Assembly: GCF_016134045.1 (NCBI RefSeq)
Contig: NZ_CP065915.1
Location: 310,001-374,000, forward strand
DNA from: Pelagovum pacificum
GTDB taxonomy: Bacteria > Pseudomonadota > Alphaproteobacteria > Rhodobacterales > Rhodobacteraceae
Reading direction: 5' to 3'
DNA length: 64,000 nucleotides
Shown in pieces: positions 18,460 through 28,249 of the stretch; positions within the stretch are counted from its first letter, which is position 1, and the number at the start of each line of letters is the position of its first letter. The notes under the pieces were generated by a model. It made no database searches and had not been told where the DNA came from. It was given only the letters and a program-made list of their open reading frames with translations. The position numbers and the translations under genes were made by a program.

Positions 18460-19367
18460 TCGAGACACCGGAATCCTCATGCGACCTGTCCTTCAGTCGC
18501 ACATTGGCCGCCCCGCGGGACCTTGTCTGGGCCTGCTGGTCGGATCCCGAACTGCTGAAGCAATGGTTCGTGCCCAAGCCGCACGTCATCGAACATGCTG
18601 AGATCGACCTGCGGACGGGAGGGGCGTTCCACACCCGGATGAATGTCGACGGGCAAATCAACGATCTTCCCGGCGTCGTCCTGGAGGTGAAGCACACCCG
18701 GCGTCTCGTCTTCACCGACGCTTTCCGGCCGGGCTGGGTGATGAATCCGGAGCCGTTCATGACAGCGATCCTGGAATTCTCCGACGTGCCCGGGGGAACG
18801 AAGTACGACGTTCTGGTCCGCCATCCCAACCCGGAGGTGAAGGCCCGGCACGATGCGATGGGCTTCTTCGACGGTTGGGGCATCGTCGCGGGCCAGCTTG
18901 GCGACCACGCCTCGAGCCTGCAGGGCGCCAAGCCGGATCGCGAAATCACGTCGACCCGCCGCATCGCCGCGCCGCCGGCGCTGGTCTGGAAAGCATGGAC
19001 CGATCCGGAGCTGATCGGGAGCTGGTGGGGCCCGGACGGCTATCATTGCGAAACGGAAAGCATCGAACCCGGCCCCGGAGGCCACTGGAAGTTCACCATG
19101 GTTGGCGAGGGGCAGCGCTTTCCGAACCTGCACGAGTATGGCGAGATGGACCCCGAGAAGCGCCTGACCTATCGGCTCAGTGGCTTTGACGACATGCGCC
19201 ATCATGCCGACGTCGTGGTGGACTTCCGTCCCGAAGGCGAGGGGACGCGCGTTACGATGCGCATGACCTTCGTCGACATGAAGACGGAAGACGCCCTGAA
19301 GTTCGGCGCGCTCGAGAAGGGCTACGAGACGCTCGGCTCCCTCGAACAACTCGCGCGGACGCTCTGA
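18456..19367 (+). CDS. Tandem SRPBCC (AHSA1-type) domain protein
   Basis: 303 residues made of two similar START-like hydrophobic-pocket domains: residues about 10-145 (FSRTLAAPRDLVWACWSDPELLKQWFVPKP) and about 158-300 (ITSTRRIAAPPALVWKAWTDPELIGSWWGPDG). Single-domain relatives of about 150 residues are common, so this is a fused duplication. Such proteins accompany ArsR regulators and may bind a small ligand or act as Aha1-like factors; the ligand is unknown. Translationally coupled to the regulator upstream. Confidence 0.87.
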   Translation: MIETPESSCDLSFSRTLAAPRDLVWACWSDPELLKQWFVPKPHVIEHAEIDLRTGGAFHTRMNVDGQINDLPGVVLEVKHTRRLVFTDAFRPGWVMNPEPFMTAILEFSDVPGGTKYDVLVRHPNPEVKARHDAMGFFDGWGIVAGQLGDHASSLQGAKPDREITSTRRIAAPPALVWKAWTDPELIGSWWGPDGYHCETESIEPGPGGHWKFTMVGEGQRFPNLHEYGEMDPEKRLTYRLSGFDDMRHHADVVVDFRPEGEGTRVTMRMTFVDMKTEDALKFGALEKGYETLGSLEQLARTL

Positions 19368-19374
19368 TTGGTAC

Positions 19375-19398
19375 GGAAGGCGCGTCGAAGCGCCTTCC
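19375..19398. terminator. Bidirectional hairpin between the SRPBCC gene and phoH
   Basis: GGAAGGCGC (19375-19383) pairs with GCGCCTTCC (19390-19398) around GTCGAA, between two convergent stops. Confidence 0.6.
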
Positions 19399-19401
19399 GG
19401 C

Positions 19402-20451
<1,050 letters not shown>

Positions 20452-20503
20452 CTGCGGTGGGCAGGTGCAAGCGGCGCCTCGTCATTGTCACGGACCTGAA
20501 ACG

Positions 20504-20530
20504 AAAAAGGCCGCGACGTCGGTCGCGGCC
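20504..20530 (-). terminator. Rho-independent terminator of the lipoprotein gene
   Basis: On the minus strand a nine-pair stem (GGCCGCGAC / GTCGCGGCC, 20509-20530) with a four-base loop is followed by five U residues (20508-20504). Confidence 0.8.
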
Positions 20531-20561
20531 CTCTCGGGATTGTCATCTGCCAGCCGGCGGA

Positions 20562-20858
20562 TCAGAGCGGATCCGGGATCGGCGAGCCGGACTGGAACGG
20601 GCCAACGACCGTGGTCGGGGCGCCGACACCGGAGCAGACCGGCGTCCCGTCGGGCTGAAGCCGTTCGGACAGGTAGCCTTCGACGCCGTCGTCGATGATC
20701 CAGTGGTCACATCCGTTCGGATCAACCCAGACACCTGCCACCATGGTGGAGAGGTCGTGGCTGTTGATGCCGCGGTCGATGGACTTGTCCGGACCCGTGT
20801 CGCAGGCCGCGAGGCCAAGCGCCGCGCCGGCGAATACGAGATACTTGATACCGTTCAT
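20562..20858 (-). CDS. Small lipoprotein sharing a motif with the adjacent OmpA protein
   Basis: 98 residues. The signal peptide ends in a lipobox, LAAC (Cys19), so the mature protein should be lipid-anchored. Residues 42-75, GVWVDPNGCDHWIIDDGVEG and onward to PVC, closely parallel a segment of the OmpA-domain protein encoded just upstream. The remainder is short and Gly/Pro-rich. The residue after the lipobox Cys is Asp, which in Escherichia coli would favour inner-membrane retention. Function unknown; cotranscription with the OmpA gene is likely (16-base gap). Confidence 0.8.
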   Translation of the reverse strand: MNGIKYLVFAGAALGLAACDTGPDKSIDRGINSHDLSTMVAGVWVDPNGCDHWIIDDGVEGYLSERLQPDGTPVCSGVGAPTTVVGPFQSGSPIPDPL

Positions 20859-20874
20859 GTTCGGTCCCTTTCCG

Positions 20875-21432
20875 TCAGCGCAGGCAGTAGATTTCGACGC
20901 GGCGGTTCTGCTGCCACGCCGTTTCGTTGCTGCCCTGCGCGCGGGGCTGAAGTTCGCTGAAGCCCTTCACGTCCACGACGCGGGCACCGACGGACGCCGC
21001 GACCTGCGCGACCGCGCGGGCGCGGTTCTCGCTCAGGCGGACGTTGTACTCGTAGGAAGCACGTTCGTCCGTGTGGCCGTAGATGATGTAGCCGAAAGCA
21101 TTCGCCTGCTGGAAGAAGGAGGCCAGCCGCTGACGGTTCGCACCGCTGATCTGGTAGGAGTCCGTGGCGAACAGCTGTTCGTTCGGCATGACGCCGCAAA
21201 TTTCCTGACGGTGGCAGACGGGCCGGCCGTCACGCGTGCGGTGCGGGCTCATGTAGCCTTCCGCGCCGTCGTCCATCGCCCAGTGCTCGCACCCGTCAGG
21301 GTCGATCCAGATGCCCGGCCGGTAGACCTGCTGGGCTTCAGCCATGGTTCCGAAAGTGGACAGGCCGACGACCATGGCGGACGCCACCGCCCCCAAAGCC
21401 GCAACTGCCTTGTTGAGTGTGATTCTGGCCAA
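20875..21432 (-). CDS. OmpA-domain envelope protein
   Basis: 185 residues starting from TTG at 21432, chosen because AAAGGA lies at the right distance and the signal peptide (ARITLNKAVAALGAVASAMVVGLSTFGTMAEAQ) begins there; an ATG-initiated frame from 21609 would add a long non-secretory tail. Residues 40-73 contain the WIDPDGCEHWAMDDGAEGY motif shared with the next lipoprotein. The C-terminal OmpA-like peptidoglycan-binding domain shows YGHTDERASYEYNVRLSENRARAV and QNRRVEIYC. No beta-barrel is present, so it is a periplasmic peptidoglycan-bound protein. Confidence 0.85.
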   Translation of the reverse strand: MARITLNKAVAALGAVASAMVVGLSTFGTMAEAQQVYRPGIWIDPDGCEHWAMDDGAEGYMSPHRTRDGRPVCHRQEICGVMPNEQLFATDSYQISGANRQRLASFFQQANAFGYIIYGHTDERASYEYNVRLSENRARAVAQVAASVGARVVDVKGFSELQPRAQGSNETAWQQNRRVEIYCLR

Positions 21433-21502
21433 TGCTTCGTCCTTTGCCTTTTCCCCCGCCGCGCCGATCGCTGGCTCAGCCAGGCATTTTTCGCCGCATA
21501 AC

Positions 21503-21532
21503 ATTAAAAAGCTTAGCAAATTTCTGACGCAA
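21503..21532 (-). promoter_or_regulatory. Candidate sigma-70 promoter for the OmpA gene
   Basis: On the minus strand TTGCGT (21532-21527) and TTTAAT (21508-21503) are 18 bases apart, about 70 bases upstream of the OmpA start, in the AT-rich 227-base gap between that gene and miaB. No gene is seen in the gap. Confidence 0.4.
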
Positions 21533-21659
21533 GGGAAGTGCTTTCCGCCAGATATTGTGGAGCAAGGGGAAACAATGGGGTTTATCTTGACGCCCCAGGC
21601 TGTGGACAAGTCAAATTATGAAAACACCGGTTGTATTTGTGGTCTGATGTTAACCTGAT

Positions 21660-22967
21660 CTACACCAATTGTCCGGTCAGCGAATGCGGTGCCGCAGAAG
21701 TGATTCGCACGCGAGCGATCTGCCCAGCGAGCTCTTCCGGAGCGTCGGCATGTACCGCGAAAAGGTGATCGGACTTGCCGATCATCTGGCCCGGCAACCG
21801 CCCCTTCTTCTCGAACAGCACGCCGACTTCGCGGCCCACCATCGCCTCCTGCGCTTCGGTCTGCTGGCGCGACAGCAGCGCCTGTAGCCGGGCGAGGCGT
21901 TCGGCCTTCACGTCCTCGTCGACCTGTGCGCGCTCCGCCGCCGGGGTGCCCGGGCGTGTCGAATATTTGAACGAGTAGGCCTGCGCGTAGCGAACCTCTT
22001 CCACCAGATCGAGCGTGGCCTGGAAGTCCTCTTCCGTCTCACCCGGGAAGCCGACGATGAAGTCACCCGACATTGCTATGTCGGGCCGCGCAGCGCGCAG
22101 CCGCTCGATCAGCCGGAGGTAGGATTCCGCGTCGTGCTTGCGGTTCATCGCCTTCAGGATGCGATCCGATCCGGCCTGCACCGGCAAGTGCAGGTAGGGC
22201 ATCAGTTTCTCGCAGTCCCCGTGTGCGGCGATCAGCGCGTCGTCCATGTCGTTGGGGTGACTGGTCGTGTAACGTATGCGGTCGAGCCCGTCGATTTTCG
22301 CGAGCTCCCCGACAAGGCCGGCAAGGCCGCCGTCGTGTCCGTGGTAGGCGTTCACGTTCTGGCCAAGCAGCGTCACCTCGCGCACGCCCGCTTCCACCAG
22401 CGCCTGCGCTTCTGCAAGCACACGGTCGGAAGGACGGGAGACTTCGGCGCCCCGTGTGTAGGGCACGACGCAGAAGGCGCAGAACTTGTCGCAGCCTTCC
22501 TGGACAGTGAGGAACGCGGTCGGTGCGCGGCGCATTTTCGGGCGCTGCTTCAGATCGTCGAATTTGCTCTCGAGCGGAAAGTCCGTATCGACCTGCCGCC
22601 CGTCCTTCAGTCGCCGCTCCATCTCGGGCAGGCGGTGGTAGCTCTGCGGTCCGACGACGAGGTCGACCATCGGCTGCCGCCGCATGATCTCTTCGCCTTC
22701 CGCTTGCGCGACGCAGCCGGCCACGCCGATCCGCAGGTCGGGCTTCGCCGCCTTCAGCGGCTTCATCCGTCCGAGCTCGGAATAGACCTTCTCCGCCGCC
22801 TTTTCGCGGATGTGACAGGTGTTCAGCAGGATCATGTCGGCATCTTCGGCCGAGTCAGTCTGAACATAGCCTTCGCCGCCCATGGCCTCGGCCATGCGCT
22901 CGCTGTCATAGACGTTCATCTGGCACCCGTAGGTCTTGATGAACAGCTTCTTCGGTGCATCAGTCAT
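21660..22967 (-). CDS. miaB: tRNA-2-methylthio-N6-dimethylallyladenosine synthase
   Basis: Radical SAM methylthiotransferase modifying A37 of tRNAs reading UNN codons. 435 residues: the N-terminal UPF0004 domain has [14 protein letters not shown] and NTCHIREKA with its cluster cysteines; the radical SAM motif is [15 protein letters not shown]; a C-terminal TRAM domain closes the protein. It begins the minus-strand cluster. The 215 bases upstream, up to the divergent gene at 23183, hold no gene and should contain its promoter. Confidence 0.96.
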   Translation of the reverse strand: MTDAPKKLFIKTYGCQMNVYDSERMAEAMGGEGYVQTDSAEDADMILLNTCHIREKAAEKVYSELGRMKPLKAAKPDLRIGVAGCVAQAEGEEIMRRQPMVDLVVGPQSYHRLPEMERRLKDGRQVDTDFPLESKFDDLKQRPKMRRAPTAFLTVQEGCDKFCAFCVVPYTRGAEVSRPSDRVLAEAQALVEAGVREVTLLGQNVNAYHGHDGGLAGLVGELAKIDGLDRIRYTTSHPNDMDDALIAAHGDCEKLMPYLHLPVQAGSDRILKAMNRKHDAESYLRLIERLRAARPDIAMSGDFIVGFPGETEEDFQATLDLVEEVRYAQAYSFKYSTRPGTPAAERAQVDEDVKAERLARLQALLSRQQTEAQEAMVGREVGVLFEKKGRLPGQMIGKSDHLFAVHADAPEELAGQIARVRITSAAPHSLTGQLV

Positions 22968-23182
22968 GCGTGCGGCCTTAGCAGAGTTCAGCGGGCCTTG
23001 GAACGGGGGAAGACCACGGGACAGCTGTCCGAGAGCGTGTTCGGCAGCGACCCAGGAGAGTTGGCCTGAATCGCAGCGAGGCGGTGCCGCGCATCTCTGA
23101 ACCCGTCGCCGCCGCGGAGTGAGGCGCGCTTGCCAACTCGGGCGACAGGCGGCACATCTGGGATGAAGCGAGGGAGCGGACC

Positions 23183-24040
23183 ATGCGCCATGCCAGCCTG
23201 AAGGCCTTCATCGATTCCGGTGCGCTCGCGCGGGGGCCGGTCGCGCTGATCTTCGCCGAAGACGATGTCGAGGTGCTCAGCACGCTGCGCCATCACCTTG
23301 AACGCGGTTTCAAGGTCCTCGTCTTGCTCGCCCCGCGTGAGCTCAGCGTTCCCCCCGAGATCGAGAAGCAGATCCATTTCATCGCTTGTGACACCCTCGC
23401 CGACGGGATCCTGACGCGGGTCGTGAACGACTGCATCGCGGCGGCGCCGAACGTCTGGTTCTACTACGGCTACAACGCCGAATACTTGTTCTATCCGTTC
23501 TGCGAGTATCGCTCGGTTGCGGAGGTGACGGCCTTCGCCGCGGAGGAACGGCGTGACTCGATCCTCACGTACGTCGTCGACCTCTACGCCGCCGACCTGT
23601 GGGAGCATCCCACCGCCGTTTCGATCGACAACGCGCATCTGGACAAGTCGGGTTACTACGCGCTGAACCGCAAGGACCGCTGGAACAATGACAAGGACCG
23701 GCAGATGGACTTTTTCGGCGGCCTGCGCTGGCGGTTCGAAGAGCATATCCCCGTTCCGCGCCGCCGGATCGACCGGGTCGGCCTGTTCAAGGCCGCGAAG
23801 GGGCTGGAACTGCGCCCGGATCACACGTTCAACGTCGAGGAGTACAACACCTATGCCTGTCCCTGGCACAACAGCCTGACGGCGACGGTCTGTTCCTTCC
23901 GCACCGCCAAGGCGCTGAAGCGCAATCCGGGCTCGACCTTCGACATCCCGACCTTCTGGTGGCACAACTCGACCTCCTTCGATTGGCACAGCCAGCAATT
24001 GCTGGACCTCGGCCTGATGGAGCCGGGGCAATGGTTCTGA
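23183..24040 (+). CDS. Glycosyltransferase-like protein of unknown specificity
   Basis: 285 cytoplasmic residues. The N-terminal part ([35 protein letters not shown]) has the look of a GT-A type nucleotide-sugar fold, and [21 protein letters not shown] resembles the acceptor region of family-2-like transferases in marine alphaproteobacteria. A clear DxD motif is not obvious; [11 protein letters not shown] and [11 protein letters not shown] are candidates. AGGGAG precedes the ATG. It lies 13 bases before a sulfotransferase gene, suggesting both modify the same envelope polysaccharide or glycolipid (inference). Confidence 0.6.
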   Translation: MRHASLKAFIDSGALARGPVALIFAEDDVEVLSTLRHHLERGFKVLVLLAPRELSVPPEIEKQIHFIACDTLADGILTRVVNDCIAAAPNVWFYYGYNAEYLFYPFCEYRSVAEVTAFAAEERRDSILTYVVDLYAADLWEHPTAVSIDNAHLDKSGYYALNRKDRWNNDKDRQMDFFGGLRWRFEEHIPVPRRRIDRVGLFKAAKGLELRPDHTFNVEEYNTYACPWHNSLTATVCSFRTAKALKRNPGSTFDIPTFWWHNSTSFDWHSQQLLDLGLMEPGQWF

Positions 24041-24053
24041 CCGGACGCCGGGA

Positions 24054-24704
24054 ATGATCCTGTCCCGAGCGCGGCGCTACCTCTTCGTCCACATCCCCAA
24101 GACCGGCGGCACCGCTATGGCGCTCGCACTGGAAGAGCGCGCGATGGCGGACGACCTGATGGTCGGAGACACGCCGAAGGCGAAGCGCCGCAAAGGCCGC
24201 CTGAAAGGGGTGGAGACGCGGGGACGTCTCTGGAAGCATTCGACGGTCGCCGATGCCGAAGGGCTGTACGAGAGGGAAGAGCTCGACGGGCTCTTCATCT
24301 TCACTTTGGTTCGCAATCCCTGGGACCGGCTGGTGAGCTATTACCACTGGCTTCGGGTGCAGCAATTCGACCATCCCGCCGTCACGCTGGCCCGGACTTT
24401 GTCGTTCTCCGACTTCCTGTCGCACCCGCAGACGAGGTCCTCCGTCGCTGCGTCCGACTGTGCCAGCTACCTTCGGGATTCCGCCGGGCAGGAGCGCACA
24501 GCGCATTTCATCCGGCTGGAACAGCTTGCATCCGACCTCGTCCCGCTTGAGGCGCACCTCGGGTTCGGCCTGAGACTTCCCATCGCGAATGCCAGCGACC
24601 GCCCGCGCGACTGGCGCAATTTCTATTCCGACGCGGACGCGGCACTTGTCGCTCAACTGTGCCGTACGGACATCGAGCGCTTCGGCTACGGCTTCGACGG
24701 ATAG
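24054..24704 (+). CDS. Sulfotransferase family 2-type protein
   Basis: 216 residues with both PAPS-binding signatures of the family: the 5'-phosphosulfate loop FVHIPKTGGTAMALALE and the 3'-phosphate motif LVRNPWDRLVSYYHWL. The C-terminal DIERFGYGFDG is common in bacterial members. Transfers sulfate from PAPS to an unknown acceptor, probably a carbohydrate. Coupled in position with the preceding glycosyltransferase-like gene. Confidence 0.88.
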   Translation: MILSRARRYLFVHIPKTGGTAMALALEERAMADDLMVGDTPKAKRRKGRLKGVETRGRLWKHSTVADAEGLYEREELDGLFIFTLVRNPWDRLVSYYHWLRVQQFDHPAVTLARTLSFSDFLSHPQTRSSVAASDCASYLRDSAGQERTAHFIRLEQLASDLVPLEAHLGFGLRLPIANASDRPRDWRNFYSDADAALVAQLCRTDIERFGYGFDG

Positions 24705-24876
24705 GTCGTTTCCTTACGAAGAACAGAGAAGCCGAACTGCCGCATATTGTCGGTAATGGTCCGACCCGCGCCATATTTCCGCCCTCGTGCGACCAAAACT
24801 CCGTCGTGGGAATCAAATTTGGTCGAAATGTGGCCCGGCGTGGTGCCGAGGGCCAATCCATCGACAGGGACAGGTC

Positions 24877-25521
24877 ATGCTGGATGTGAGGCGTCCATCA
24901 TGGGAGGACCAACAACCGGTGAATGCCGGGGAATGGGGTTTGCGTATCATGCCATTCACCTCGACCGGGATCGTCGCCGGGACCAAGGTCGCCAGCTCCA
25001 TGGGCTGGAAGCCGGTCGAGAACCTCTCCGCCGGCGATCTGGTCCTGACCTTCGACGACGGGATGCAGCCCCTGCGGGCCGTCCGCCATCAGGTTCTGAA
25101 GATCGAGACCGACCGCCGTGGTGCCGACTGGCCCCTGCGGGTGCCGCAGGGCGCGCTCGGCAATCAGTCGGAGCTCTACCTGCTGCCGCAGCAACCCGTC
25201 CTGATCGAGAGCGACACGGCAGAAGCGATGTCCGGCGATCCGTTCGTCCTGATCCTCGCCGGTGTGCTGTGCGGGGTTCGCGGTATCGAGCAGGTCGGCC
25301 TTTCCGGACGCGTCGAGGTCACGACGCTGGAATTCGCGGACGAGCAGCTGGTCTTCGCCAACGTCGGCACACTGTTCCATTGCGCTGCCCCAGCCACCGA
25401 CAAAATCTCAACCCGGAGCTACGAGGTCCTGAGCCGGGAAGACGGCGAACTCATCGCCGCCTGCCTTCAGGACGAGGACTGGTCGGTAGACGCCGCGGTA
25501 CCCCGCGCCGCCTACGCCTGA
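24877..25521 (+). CDS. Stand-alone Hint-domain protein lacking the nucleophile cysteine
   Basis: 214 residues. GIVAGTKVASSMGWKPVENLSAGDLVLTFDDGMQPLRAV matches the start of the Hint_2 (Hedgehog/intein) domain, normally CF-x-x-GT with a Cys that starts self-cleavage. Here that position is Gly, so splicing or cleavage by the standard mechanism is unlikely. The rest (GNQSELYLLPQQPVLIESDTAEAMSG) fits the Hint core. The ATG at 24877 follows GGGACAGG. No signal peptide or secreted partner domain is seen. The 172-base gap before it shows no gene. Confidence 0.75.
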   Translation: MLDVRRPSWEDQQPVNAGEWGLRIMPFTSTGIVAGTKVASSMGWKPVENLSAGDLVLTFDDGMQPLRAVRHQVLKIETDRRGADWPLRVPQGALGNQSELYLLPQQPVLIESDTAEAMSGDPFVLILAGVLCGVRGIEQVGLSGRVEVTTLEFADEQLVFANVGTLFHCAAPATDKISTRSYEVLSREDGELIAACLQDEDWSVDAAVPRAAYA

Positions 25522-25525
25522 CGTA

Positions 25526-27733
25526 TCAGGCCGCTGCCTGCGCCTCGGGTCCGAACCGGCCGTAGAAGGTCTGGCCCTTCTCCGCCATCTCGCGCAGCAG
25601 GGCAGGGCAGCTGAACCGCGGGCCAAAACTCTCGGCCAGCTCATCGACCCGTGCGGCAGCGTAAGGCGTGCCGATCATGTCGAGCCACGAGAACGGACCG
25701 CCCGACCACGGCGCGAAGCCCCAGCCGAGGATCGCACCGACATCGCCTTCGCGGATGTCGGTGAGCACGCCTTCCTCCAGCGCCTTCACCGCTTCGAGCA
25801 CCTGCGCGAACATCAGGCGATGCTGCACATCGAGCAGGTCCGGCTGATCGTCGGCAACCGCGTGCCAGTCCGACAGGCCGTCCCAGAATCCCTGCCGCTT
25901 GCCGGCCTCATCGTAGGCATAGAAGCCGGCCTTCGCCTTGCGACCAAGGCGGCCCTCGTCTGCCATGCGGAACATCAGTTCATCTACCGGGGCAGCCTCG
26001 GCGGGGTAGGCATCGCCCATGGCCGCCTTGGTCGCCTTGGCGATCTTCACGCCGAGGTCGATTGAGGTCTCGTCGATCAGTTGCAGCGGGCCGAGCGGGA
26101 AGCCAAGAAGCTTGGCGGCGTTCTCGATCAGCGCGGGCGAGACACCCTCCGTCACCATCCGGGCACCTTCGTTGAGGTAGGGGATGATGCAGCGGTTGGC
26201 GTAGAAGAACCGCGCGTCGTTGACCACGATCGGTGTCTTGCGGATCTGGCGGACGTAGTCGAGCGCCTTGGCGACTGCGCGGTCGCCCGTCTCCTTGCCC
26301 TTGATGATCTCGACCAGCGCCATCCGCTCCACCGGGGAGAAGAAGTGGATGCCGATATACTGACCGGGCCGCGAGGAGGCCTTAGCGAGGTCCGTGATAG
26401 GCAGTGTGGAGGTGTTGGTCGCGAAGATCGTGTCCTCGCCGATCACAGCTTCGACGCGGCCAGTGATCTCCGCCTTGACCTTCGGGTCCTCGAACACCGC
26501 CTCGATGATGAGGTCGCACCCGGCGAGGTCATTGACGTCGTCGGTCGGCGTGATGGCCGCGAGCATGGCGTCTGCCTTCTCCTGCGTGGTCTTGCCCCGC
26601 TTGATGCCCTTGGCGGTGTAGTCGGCGGTATAGGCCTTGCCCTTCTCGGCGGCCTCCTTGTTCTGGTCGAGCAACACGACCTCGATCCCCGCCTGCGCGG
26701 AGACGAGCGCGATCCCGGCGCCCATCATGCCGGCACCGAGCACGCCGACCTTCTTCACCGTCTGGTCAGGTGCATCGGGCCGGTTCGCACCCTTCTCGAG
26801 CGCCTGCTTGTTCAGGAACAGCGACCGGATCATGGCCGACGAGGTCGGGTTCATCAGCACGGACGTGAACCAGCGGGCCTCGATCCGGATGGCGGTGTCG
26901 AAATCGACCTGCGCGCCCTCGTAAATCGCCGAGAGCAGCGCCTTCGCCGCCGGGTAGACGCCTTGTGTCTGGTGATTGATCATCGCCGAAGCGCCCACGA
27001 ACGTCATGAAGCCAGCCGGGTGATAGGGCGCGCCACCGGGCATCTTCCAGCCCTTCTGGTCCCACGGCTTGACGATGTCGGCGTCCTTCGCCTCGAGCAC
27101 CCAGGCTTTCGCCTTGGCGAGCAGTTCGTCCGGGGCGACGACCTCGTCGATCAGCTGGGCGGACTTGGCGGCTTTCGGCGCCTGCATCTTGCCTTCAAGC
27201 AGCACCGGCGCGGCCTGCATCGCGCCGACCATTCGGGAATAGCGTGTCGTGCCACCCGAGCCGGGGAACAGCCCGACGAGGATTTCCGGCAGGCCGATCT
27301 TGCCTTTGCCGTCCGCCATGAAGCGGCGGTGGCAGGCGAGCGCGATCTCCATGCCGATCCCGGCGGAGGTGCCGGGAATGGCGCAGGCCACCGGCTTGCC
27401 GCCCTTGTTGGTCTTGGGGTCGAGGCCCGCACGCTCGATCTTCCGCAGCACGCGGTGGCCCTGCATGGTGAAGTCGAAGAGCGCCTGCGCCGGCTCGTCG
27501 CCTGCCTCCGCCCGGATGCGGGCGAGCACGTTCAGGTCCATGCCCCCCGCGAAGTCCTTCTTGGCGGAGGTGATGACGATGCCCTTCACGGTGTCGTCGG
27601 CAAGGGCCTCGTCCATCAGGCTGTCGAGCGTCTCGAACGCCTCGCGGGTCATCACGTTCATCGAACGCCCCTCGGCGTCCCAGCTGATGACGGCCACGCC
27701 GTCCTCGTCACGGGTCAGGGTGAAGTCGGTCAT
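25526..27733 (-). CDS. fadJ: Multifunctional enoyl-CoA hydratase / 3-hydroxyacyl-CoA dehydrogenase
   Basis: 735 residues catalysing two beta-oxidation steps. The N-terminal crotonase domain shows the oxyanion-hole region KDFAGGMDLN and IPGTSAGIGMEIALACHRRF. The dehydrogenase part has the NAD loop GVLGAGMMGAGIALVSAQAG from about residue 338 and IHFFSPVERMALVEII. The C-terminal domain follows with LQLIDETSIDLGVKI. Its ATG overlaps the upstream cupin stop by four bases. The enzyme works with the thiolase and acyl-CoA dehydrogenase of the same cluster. Confidence 0.93.
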   Translation of the reverse strand: MTDFTLTRDEDGVAVISWDAEGRSMNVMTREAFETLDSLMDEALADDTVKGIVITSAKKDFAGGMDLNVLARIRAEAGDEPAQALFDFTMQGHRVLRKIERAGLDPKTNKGGKPVACAIPGTSAGIGMEIALACHRRFMADGKGKIGLPEILVGLFPGSGGTTRYSRMVGAMQAAPVLLEGKMQAPKAAKSAQLIDEVVAPDELLAKAKAWVLEAKDADIVKPWDQKGWKMPGGAPYHPAGFMTFVGASAMINHQTQGVYPAAKALLSAIYEGAQVDFDTAIRIEARWFTSVLMNPTSSAMIRSLFLNKQALEKGANRPDAPDQTVKKVGVLGAGMMGAGIALVSAQAGIEVVLLDQNKEAAEKGKAYTADYTAKGIKRGKTTQEKADAMLAAITPTDDVNDLAGCDLIIEAVFEDPKVKAEITGRVEAVIGEDTIFATNTSTLPITDLAKASSRPGQYIGIHFFSPVERMALVEIIKGKETGDRAVAKALDYVRQIRKTPIVVNDARFFYANRCIIPYLNEGARMVTEGVSPALIENAAKLLGFPLGPLQLIDETSIDLGVKIAKATKAAMGDAYPAEAAPVDELMFRMADEGRLGRKAKAGFYAYDEAGKRQGFWDGLSDWHAVADDQPDLLDVQHRLMFAQVLEAVKALEEGVLTDIREGDVGAILGWGFAPWSGGPFSWLDMIGTPYAAARVDELAESFGPRFSCPALLREMAEKGQTFYGRFGPEAQAAA

Positions 27734-28206
27734 GCGCTCTCTCCTCCGGGAGGTGTGAATTTCGGCCAGGGCGTGCCGTCGAGGTGCGTGTAGCCCTCGG
27801 GCGTGGCGAGCAGGTCGAGGCCGGGGTAGTGGCAGATGTTCTCCGGATCGCGGGTCCCCATGATGAGGTAGACCGCGTCCCGGTCAGTGTGGTTCTTCAG
27901 GGTGTGCGCGACCTCGACACCGGCGGGCCAGCAGCAGCTGTCACCGGGGCCGATGATCGTCTCGTCGCCGTTCTCGACCACGGTAAGATTGCCCTCGAGC
28001 ATGTAGAGGAACTCATCCTCGTGGCTCTCCCAGTGCATCTGGCTGGACTGGCCGCCGGGATGCAGTGTCTCGAGCGCGACACCGTACTGGCTCAGGTGGC
28101 CCTCCGTGAGGTGCCGGTAGGACAGGTTGCCCCGCCCCTGGTTGTAGGGCTCGGGGTAGTTCGAGACGCCTGGAGTGAGCGCGACGGAGTTCTTGCGGAT
28201 GATCAT
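27730..28206 (-). CDS. Cupin-domain protein (copy 1)
   Basis: 158 residues forming one cupin barrel. Motif 1 includes MHWESHEDEFLYMLEGNLTV with potential metal ligands His, His, Glu; motif 2 is GPGDSCCWPAGVEVAHTLKN. It has the same length as the next cupin and a parallel end (YTHLDGTPWPKF against FTHVDGTPYPPK). The stop overlaps the fadJ start, so it is cotranslated with beta-oxidation enzymes; its substrate is unknown. Confidence 0.85.
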   Translation of the reverse strand: MIIRKNSVALTPGVSNYPEPYNQGRGNLSYRHLTEGHLSQYGVALETLHPGGQSSQMHWESHEDEFLYMLEGNLTVVENGDETIIGPGDSCCWPAGVEVAHTLKNHTDRDAVYLIMGTRDPENICHYPGLDLLATPEGYTHLDGTPWPKFTPPGGESA

Positions 28207-28223
28207 CTGTCTTCCTCTCCTGG

Positions 28224-28249
28224 GTAGGATGGGGCGGGCCCCATCCTAC
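28224..28249. repeat. GTAGGATGGGG palindromic element between the two cupin genes
   Basis: An 11-pair perfect hairpin (28224-28234 with 28239-28249, loop CGGG). It is nearly the same as elements at 3987, 31092 and 60712. The TAG stop codon of cupin copy 2 (28246-28248) lies inside it. Confidence 0.75.

Noticed and set aside
22988..24031. Minus-strand frame opposite the glycosyltransferase-like gene
   Set aside because: The plus-strand frame has the better start, codon pattern and tight spacing with the sulfotransferase; the minus frame is its shadow.
26081..27793. Long plus-strand open frame antisense to fadJ
   Set aside because: It mirrors the third-position GC bias of fadJ, has a composition rich in Arg, Gly, Val and His unlike real proteins here, and shows no motif. 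Similar antisense frames at 1107-2837, 14974-16581, 28557-30656 and 41571-43343 were dropped for the same reason.
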